A model generated the notes under the pieces. The model saw only the letters and a list, made by a program, of their open reading frames with translations. It ran no database searches and was not told the origin of the DNA. Of a stretch of DNA of 33,006 nucleotides, positions 28,403-33,006 are shown piece after piece; position 1 is the stretch's first letter; each line of letters opens with the position of its first letter. Origin of the DNA: Methylomicrobium sp. (lineage in GTDB: Bacteria; Pseudomonadota; Gammaproteobacteria; Methylococcales; Methylomonadaceae); assembly GCA_018333785.1 (NCBI GenBank), contig JAGXSU010000156.1:1-33006 (forward strand), written 5' to 3'. The translations under genes and the position numbers were made by a program.

Positions 28403-29623
28403 ATGGCGCATTTTAAATATAAAGCCCGCAATCAATCCGGTCAGCTCATTGAAAGCGTAATCGATGCCGACTCCCCTCAAATTGCCGCTCAAATGCTGGC
28501 CAACCGAGGCTTAATACCGATTTCCATCCAGCCCACACTGATCAATACCGATGTATTGGAGCAATTTTACCGGTGGCAGGCTCTTAGAAGCCTCAATTTG
28601 ACCGACCTGATTTTATTCAGCCGTCAAATGTACAGTTTGACCAAAGCGGGCGTCCCGCTGATAAGATCCTTGCGAAGTCTCTCCGAATCGACCCGCAATA
28701 AAGCGCTGACTGAAGCACTTAAAAATATTTCAAAGCGACTAGAGTCCGGCTCAACGCTGAGTCAGGCGATGAAACTGCAAGGCAAGATATTCTCGCCGCT
28801 GTATATCAGCATTATCAATGTCGGCGAAACCACCGGCGGGCTGGATCAGGCTTTTGCTCAACTGGCTTATTATCTGGAGCGTGAAAAGGAAACCCAATCA
28901 CGCATCAAATCCGCGTTACGCTATCCGTCCATGGTTTTATCGGCAATCGGCATTGCTTTGATGATGGTCAATATTTATGTGATACCGTCTTTTAAAAGTG
29001 TTTTCGAAAAAGCACATTCTGATTTACCCTGGCAAACTCAATTGCTGATCAACATATCCGATTATTCCGTCGCCTATTGGCCGCAAATTGGCATTGGCCT
29101 GATCTGCCTGTTCTGGCTGGTAATCAGTTTCATCAACACGCCGTCTGGAAGGCTGCTCTGGGACAGAATGCTCTTGCGCATTCCGATAATCGGCAGCATT
29201 GTTGAGCGAGCGACGATGGAACGCTTCTCACGTTCTTTTGCAATGATTCTGCATTCAGGTGTGCCTTTAATCCAAGGCATCATGATGGTATCGGATGCGA
29301 TCGGCAACACCTATGTAGGCTCCAAGCTAGCCAAAATGCGCATTGGTATTGAAAAAGGCGACTCCATCAGCCGTATGGCCAGAAGTACCCAGCTCTTTCC
29401 CAGTCTGGTTCTGCAGATGATCATGGTGGGAGAGGAAACCGGCAATATCAGCGACATGCTTGTCGAAGTAGCCGATTTTTATGAACTGGAAATCGATGCT
29501 GAACTCAAAAATCTTGCCACTGCGATTGAACCGATTCTTATCGTGATTATCGGTTTGATGGTGCTGGTCTTGGCCTTAGGCATATTCTTGCCAATGTGGA
29601 ACCTGTCCAGTGCCCTGAATTGA
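28403..29623 (+). CDS. mshG: MSHA inner-membrane platform protein MshG (PilC/GspF family)
   Basis: A 406-residue polytopic protein that forms the pilus assembly platform under the ATPase. It has two GspF domains, each with the family pattern: first LTDLILFSRQMYSLTKAGVP (about 67-86) with SQAM and VGETTGGLDQAF, second MERFSRSFAMILHSGVPLIQ with VGEETGNISDML. Three main hydrophobic segments are about 171-192, 225-246 and 372-395, and the C-terminus ends PMWNLSSALN, typical of the family. Its ATG begins 1 bp after the mshE stop. It is the last plus-strand MSHA gene, followed by about 600 bp of repeats. Confidence 0.94.
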   Translation: MAHFKYKARNQSGQLIESVIDADSPQIAAQMLANRGLIPISIQPTLINTDVLEQFYRWQALRSLNLTDLILFSRQMYSLTKAGVPLIRSLRSLSESTRNKALTEALKNISKRLESGSTLSQAMKLQGKIFSPLYISIINVGETTGGLDQAFAQLAYYLEREKETQSRIKSALRYPSMVLSAIGIALMMVNIYVIPSFKSVFEKAHSDLPWQTQLLINISDYSVAYWPQIGIGLICLFWLVISFINTPSGRLLWDRMLLRIPIIGSIVERATMERFSRSFAMILHSGVPLIQGIMMVSDAIGNTYVGSKLAKMRIGIEKGDSISRMARSTQLFPSLVLQMIMVGEETGNISDMLVEVADFYELEIDAELKNLATAIEPILIVIIGLMVLVLALGIFLPMWNLSSALN

Positions 29624-29670
29624 TGCGAGATTGCATCTGCACTTAATAAAAGGCTATATTCGCGTTAATA

Positions 29671-29798
29671 GTGGGCGTCGCCCCGGCAGGGATTGCCGGG
29701 ATCCAGAAGCCATGGATGGCGCCGGACTTTCACATCCTTGTGACCTAGATTCGCTTTCGCGGTCTAACGGCTCCGGCAATCCATGCCGGAATCACGGT
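29671..29798. repeat. Intergenic inverted repeat, copy 2
   Basis: The left arm includes CCGGCAGGGATTGCCGG and CCATGGATGG. The right arm ends CCGGCAATCCATGCCGGAAT. It shares the GGATTGCCGG and CCATGG blocks and the overall layout with the element at 14310-14430, but has diverged in the middle. Confidence 0.6.
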
Positions 29799-29865
29799 GT
29801 TGATTTACTTTCAACTACTAACCGTTCATGAATGTCCTGCATTCACCCCGTCAAATGAAAGTACT

Positions 29866-30065
29866 AGGTGTTAAGGAGAAAGAGAGCGGTCACTCGCCCG
29901 ACAGGATGCCGTGAATACGTCCATATAGGCTTGACGGCGGCTCCCTGCCGCCGACACCTGTCGATCGAGTAACCGCTCCCTCTTCGGTTCGTGTACTTTC
30001 ACGGTAACGTGAACATAGCCCAATAAAATGGGGGAGAGCAAGCAGATACTTATTTCATATACCTT
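29866..30065. repeat. Composite intergenic repeat, copy C
   Basis: It includes CGGTCACTCGCCCGACAG, a second copy of the GACGGCGGC hairpin (29928-29958), and a hairpin TTTCACGGTAACGTGAA. Its right part, AATAAAATGGGGGAG followed by AGCAAGCAGATACTT, matches the outer flank of copy B (minus strand ACTAAAATGGGAGGGGGTAAGCAGATACTT in pieces) and more weakly copy A (GAGGGTGAGCTGATACCTT). Confidence 0.6.
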
Positions 30066-30085
30066 TCGCACTTCAAATTTCGACA

Positions 30086-30205
30086 GAGCCTAAGGAGGCA
30101 ACGGGTTGTTCGGCAAAGGTTTTGCCAGCAGGGATGCTGGCATAGAGCCTATAGGGATGGTTTTACGGCGTCCTTTGACGGGCACCCCGGTGCCGAATTT
30201 CGCTC
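30086..30205. repeat. Intergenic repeat with CAGGGATG...GCGTCCTTTG core
   Basis: The sequence CAGCAGGGATGCTGGCATAG, then GCCTATAGGGATGG and GCGTCCTTTGACGG, shares its skeleton with the centre of copy B (CAGGGATGTTGCAGAG, CTACAGGGACG, GCGTCCTTTGA). TTTTGCCAGCA pairs with TGCTGGCA to form a hairpin. Confidence 0.55.
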
Positions 30206-30219
30206 TGCGATGAGTATAA

Positions 30220-30624
30220 TCATTCGCCGGTCACAATCGATACAGCCAATTCCCGCGCGGCATAATCAGGACTTTGATAGTCTCCGTATTCACTGAGCGC
30301 ATTCAGCTGATACACGACTGGTTCGGTATCTCCCTCTATGAAACTGCGGCTGCTGCAGCGGATGCTGACAGTAAACCCCGGCATCTCATCGAACGATAAT
30401 GGTGACTGGGCGGTAACCGATTTGCAGTCACCGTTCATGAGCAGGCGGGCAACCGACCAGCCCAGTCCGGCGCGAGCGGCTTGATAAGCTCTGGCGCTCT
30501 GTAAAGCATGCAAGACCGTGGCATGCTGGACACTGGACATCCTCGCCATGTAAGCAGCCAGCAAGCCCAGCACCACCAGGATAAAAACGGCCATGACCAG
30601 GGAAAATCCTGTTTGTCTTTTCAT
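30220..30624 (-). CDS. mshP: MSHA biogenesis protein MshP
   Basis: A 134-residue protein with a pilin-like or PilX-like N-terminus (GFSLVMAVFILVVLGLLAAY) that would be held in the inner membrane. The helix continues into SARAYQAARAGLGWSVARLL, the pattern of MshP and PilX-type minor components, followed by a short beta region with two cysteines. The ATG at 30624 overlaps the mshO stop by 4 bp. It is the last gene of the minus-strand pilin operon. MshQ, which follows MshP in Vibrio, is not present. Confidence 0.82.
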   Translation of the reverse strand: MKRQTGFSLVMAVFILVVLGLLAAYMARMSSVQHATVLHALQSARAYQAARAGLGWSVARLLMNGDCKSVTAQSPLSFDEMPGFTVSIRCSSRSFIEGDTEPVVYQLNALSEYGDYQSPDYAARELAVSIVTGE

Positions 30625-31454
30625 GGCACATTATCAACATGAATTTGTTGCACTAACTGGATAGCTTCATCCTGATGCGTCCCCAGCGTCAAACTCAACG
30701 AGACCAGGCCCGAACGGGTTGCCGAAGCATCAGCATAGCTAAATCGGCAGTGACTGACCTGATTGGATAGCTTATTCCCTGTTATTTTTTCCGGTGGACT
30801 CTGTAATGTCGCATTGACAGGATACCCGGAGTACCTAAGCAAATCACCGCTTTTGAGATCGCAGCGATACAGGATGGGTGTGTCGACAATAAAAAAACGC
30901 TGTTGGGGCGAGCGTAATGGAAAAACCAACGGATCAAACCTTAAGATCCCGGATTTGTCGGCATTTTGAACGGTCGCTCGATTATGTCCCGCATACGCAT
31001 CGCCTTCCCCGTAACCCAGGTTATAAATCACGAGGCTTTGCCCCGACGTGGCTTGAGGGTTGAACTGGTTCAACTCATTCATGACCTCAAAACAATCATC
31101 GACCCCGGTAAAATCGAGCACATCATCTGCCGGGATTTCAGTACAGAGGCCTGCTCCGGCTGTTGCCGATATGTCCGGCTTGTCCCTGTATCGGCCGCCG
31201 TCCAGCGTGTGCAACATTTCCAGACTAAGACCATCGTTTGAAACCCTGATACTGTTCGGCAAGGCTCTGCGGATATCCCTTTGCATTCTTCGCAGGGCAA
31301 GTTCCGCATTATCGGCAAGAGAAGCCCGGCTTTCCATAGTCAAATAGGCTTTGACCGGTTTTGTAATCACATCGCCGCTCACTGCGGCCAGAATACCTAT
31401 GATGACCATGACCAGGACCAGTTCAACCAGCGTAAAGCCTTGAGTTTTAGGCAT
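30621..31454 (-). CDS. mshO: MSHA minor pilin MshO
   Basis: A 277-residue pseudopilin. It has a type IV leader with GFTLVELVLVMVIIGILAAV (cleavage after Gly6, Glu at +5 of the mature form), then a long helix and LALRRMQRDIRRALPNSIRV, a typical MshO block. The C-terminal beta region has cysteine pairs (GLCTEI, VDDCFEV, LYRCDL, SHCRFSY). Its length is about that expected for MshO, longer than other pseudopilins. It starts 2 bp after the mshD stop and overlaps mshP by 4 bp. Confidence 0.9.
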   Translation of the reverse strand: MPKTQGFTLVELVLVMVIIGILAAVSGDVITKPVKAYLTMESRASLADNAELALRRMQRDIRRALPNSIRVSNDGLSLEMLHTLDGGRYRDKPDISATAGAGLCTEIPADDVLDFTGVDDCFEVMNELNQFNPQATSGQSLVIYNLGYGEGDAYAGHNRATVQNADKSGILRFDPLVFPLRSPQQRFFIVDTPILYRCDLKSGDLLRYSGYPVNATLQSPPEKITGNKLSNQVSHCRFSYADASATRSGLVSLSLTLGTHQDEAIQLVQQIHVDNVP

Positions 31455-31456
31455 CG

Positions 31457-31912
31457 TTAATAGGCCATCCGGAAACCCGGCAATTCAACCGGCGAGATCC
31501 CGGCCGAGGAAACGGTCACCTTGATCTTTTTTGCTGATACACCATCGGCCAGGGTCATTGGAGCTGAAACGGTGACTGAAACGACATAGCTGGACAAGTT
31601 CGCATCAGCCAGCCCTTGCTGATTATGCACGCCGTTATCGGTCAGTCCATTGTAATCATCGACATCATCGAACGTTGAACGGGTTTCCCCAACTTCATTG
31701 CCGTCAGGATCCGCATAAGCCTGCAAGATGATTTCTTCGAGATAGGATTCGGCAATGGCAATTGCCTGATGCTGAACCATGGGATCGCTGCTGTGACTGA
31801 TGCTTAAAGTCATCGCGCCAAACAAACCTGTTATGGCAATGCTGATAATCACCATAGACAGAATCAATTCGATCAATGTGAGACCGGTTTGAGCGTCAGG
31901 ATGAACTGTCAT
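31457..31912 (-). CDS. mshD: MSHA minor pilin MshD
   Basis: A 151-residue pseudopilin with the leader QTGLTLIELILSMVIISIAI. The residue after the cleavage Gly is Leu, not the usual Phe, a tolerated but uncommon change. Following blocks, including VQHQAIAIAESYLEEIILQA, then YADPDGN and DVDDYNGLTD, are characteristic of MshD (the ESYLEEI motif and the DDYNG motif). It starts inside the last codons of mshC (17-bp overlap). Confidence 0.88.
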   Translation of the reverse strand: MTVHPDAQTGLTLIELILSMVIISIAITGLFGAMTLSISHSSDPMVQHQAIAIAESYLEEIILQAYADPDGNEVGETRSTFDDVDDYNGLTDNGVHNQQGLADANLSSYVVSVTVSAPMTLADGVSAKKIKVTVSSAGISPVELPGFRMAY

Positions 31913-32417
31913 AAACGAAACCCGTATCGGAGACGACAGTCATTTTTTTTTGACCTACTTTTATCTCCAAACTGTTTGAAGCCCGACCCAACGCATCGAA
32001 ATAAAGTACGGTATCAGTGACGCTAATACCGGCCTGACTTCCGACATAGCTTTGTCCACTGCTGCCCGGATGCAAAACAATCTGTGTGAAATGGGTTGAA
32101 TCAGTCGAACGGCATTGACTTCTATCGTCGGCTTCAGGCCTATAGAGCGCATATTGATTGTTGGCGATGTTGACTTGCACATTACATCCCGTAGCGATAG
32201 CCAATTTCTGAGCATAGCGCAAAGCCCCCAGAGTATCGTCAAAAAATGCCTTCTCCTGGTATTCATTCAACTGAAAAAAACGAGGGATTACATTCAAGGA
32301 CAGGACACTCATAATAACCAGTGTCATTATGAGCTCAACCAGCGTGAAGCCTGATTGCCAGGACAATTTGAGCAAAACAGCTACCGACCTATGGCTACTT
32401 GCCCCCATAGCCGACAC
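31896..32417 (-). CDS. mshC: MSHA minor pilin MshC (GspH-like)
   Basis: A 173-residue pseudopilin with GFTLVELIMTLVIMSVLSLN after a leader of about 22 residues. The following QEKAFFDDTLGALRYAQKLA is the GspH/MshC pattern, and a disulfide pair (GCNVQV, RSQCRS) follows. The start is uncertain: GTG at 32417 has AGGAT about 13 bases upstream, and an ATG at 32408 lacks a site. It lies 37 bp downstream of the broken pilin gene and should share its promoter, which is now displaced by the insertion. Confidence 0.87.
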   Translation of the reverse strand: MSAMGASSHRSVAVLLKLSWQSGFTLVELIMTLVIMSVLSLNVIPRFFQLNEYQEKAFFDDTLGALRYAQKLAIATGCNVQVNIANNQYALYRPEADDRSQCRSTDSTHFTQIVLHPGSSGQSYVGSQAGISVTDTVLYFDALGRASNSLEIKVGQKKMTVVSDTGFVYDSSS

Positions 32418-32454
32418 TGTCAGCTTTTATCCTGCCTATGATGTGCTGACTCCA

Positions 32455-32706
32455 TTATGAACAATCCAATTTATCGGCCAATTTTGCAGTAGCGGGTGTA
32501 ACTGCCGTCGCGCCGTCCGCTATGCTTGCTGCAGTATAAGCAACATTACAGACATCACTGGAAGAAGGCCCCGAAGTAAAGCCTATAAGAAGGCCCTCTT
32601 TAATAAATGTTAAATCACCTGTTAAAGAGATAGCCGCTTGAATACCGTCTGCCGTCGCTGCCGGATAGCCATAAACCAGGGCAATTGACTGACCTTCCGT
32701 AACTAT
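32455..32706 (-). pseudogene. mshA: C-terminal remnant of an MshA/MshB-type major pilin
   Basis: The last 82 codons of a pilin are readable from GTT at 32703-32701 to the TAA at 32457-32455. They give VTEGQSIALVYGYPAATADG, IQAAISLTGD, then SSDVCNVAYTA and LADKLDCS. The GYPAAT..GI block and two late cysteines fit MshA-type pilins. Upstream of 32704 the frame runs into TGA (32709-32707) and the pilin similarity stops. The leader, hydrophobic helix and N-terminal half are missing. Directly beyond begins a region leading to an IS66-type transposase on the opposite strand, so I infer an insertion into the gene. The missing half may lie past the right edge. Confidence 0.8.
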
Positions 32707-33006
32707 TCAGACCCCCACAAAAAAACTGTATTTTTAAGCCACCAAGACTTATTCTGTGCGCCATGCAACTGAGCGATCATGATCTAAACCAACTGGATGA
32801 AGACAAGCTTCTTGACCTGCCGGAAGAGGATTTGCGTCGCCTTTCGATTCGCTTGCTCAACGATCTCAAGGAAGCACGCGAGCGCTTGAAGCAAAACTCG
32901 CGCAATAGCTCCCGGCCACCCAGTAGTGAAGCACCGTGGGATAAGGCGAACGATACAGCCAGTGATACCGATGCTATAGACGCTGGCGAAGACACGCCGG
33001 ATCAGG
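32704..33006 (+). mobile_element. Left end of an IS66-family-like insertion sequence (partial)
   Basis: From the point where pilin coding stops, the sequence changes to TATTCAGACCCCCACAAAAA and an AT-rich leader, followed by a transposase start at 32763. The end is estimated within a few bases because the other end and any target duplication lie outside the window. The element interrupts the mshA-like gene. Confidence 0.65.
32763..33006 (+). CDS. IS66-family transposase, N-terminal part (runs off the right edge)
   Basis: An ATG at 32763 opens a frame that continues to the window end, 81 codons. It reads MQLSDHDLNQLDEDKLLDLP, then a coiled-coil region, then LKQNSRNSSRPPSSEAPWDK. The QNSRNSS(R/K)PPSS motif is the signature of the N-terminal domain of single-ORF IS66-type transposases (DUF6444-like), preceding the zinc finger and DDE domain. 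The acidic stretch after it (DTASDTDAIDAGEDTPD) is a linker. No clear ribosome site precedes the ATG. Confidence 0.85.
   Translation, partial: MQLSDHDLNQLDEDKLLDLPEEDLRRLSIRLLNDLKEARERLKQNSRNSSRPPSSEAPWDKANDTASDTDAIDAGEDTPDQ

Larger units (their letters stand above)
29624..30219. other. Repeat-rich spacer between convergent MSHA gene groups
   Basis: About 600 bases with no gene. It is nearly filled by three blocks: an inverted repeat at 29671-29798, a composite repeat at 29866-30065 and a third at 30086-30205. Both flanking MSHA gene sets point into it, so it must contain their transcription ends. A weak hairpin right after mshG (GATGC/GCATC) lacks a U run. Confidence 0.7.

Noticed and set aside
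29624-29645. Terminator hairpin directly after mshG
   Set aside because: GATGC/GCATC is a five-pair stem without a following U run.

Overview
The window looks like a chromosomal segment of a Gram-negative gammaproteobacterium. The reasons are a complete-looking set of MSHA-type (mannose-sensitive haemagglutinin) type IV pilus assembly genes, a secretin, a HlyB/HlyD type I exporter pair, a BglX-type periplasmic beta-glucosidase, and a TPP-riboswitch-controlled thiC. The intergenic palindromic repeats remind me of methanotroph genomes (Methylobacter/Methylomonas), but no diagnostic gene is present, so I hold that only loosely.

Layout. 1-1855 (minus, cut by the left edge): a GH15-fold protein resembling the regulatory alpha/beta subunit of phosphorylase kinase. 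2059-3353 (minus): two unrecognised genes, one with two membrane helices and one exported. 3599-4537 (plus): a CE7-like acetyl esterase. 4561-8191 (minus): hlyB-hlyD-type exporter operon. 8770-9639 (minus): an HDOD signalling protein. 9786-13342 (plus): bglX plus a FucP/GluP-type sugar permease in one operon. 13332-14072 (minus): an exported protein of unknown function. 14913-17669 (minus): a membrane sensor with SBP, PAS, GGDEF and EAL domains. 18234-20102 (minus): thiC with its riboswitch and a strong terminator. 20594-22174 (plus): a PiT phosphate transporter. 22480-29623 (plus): MSHA assembly genes mshI, a PilN-like gene, mshJ, K, L, E and G. 30220-32706 (minus): pilin-type genes mshC, D, O and P behind a broken mshA-like gene. 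32763 to the right edge (plus): start of an IS66-type transposase.

The main observation is that the MSHA locus carries three separate lesions. mshI is split by a one-base frameshift at about 22741. mshJ has an in-frame TAG at 24611-24613, after which the reading frame continues for 25 codons that look like the normal MshJ C-terminus. The major-pilin-like gene keeps only its last 82 codons and is interrupted next to an IS66-type transposase gene. The secretin, ATPase, platform protein and minor pilins are intact. The locus is also arranged unusually: assembly genes and pilin genes converge on a repeat-rich spacer of about 600 bp, with no mshM, mshN, mshF or mshQ seen. MshE has an almost perfect tandem c-di-GMP-binding motif. 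The nearby GGDEF-EAL protein has an intact GGDEF motif but a lysine in place of the expected EAL general-base glutamate, so it probably makes rather than degrades c-di-GMP.

The sugar genes (bglX, sugar permease, CE7-like esterase, phosphorylase-kinase-like protein) suggest some handling of glucans or oligosaccharides. Intergenic regions carry at least three families of palindromic repeats. No tRNA, rRNA or CRISPR array was seen.
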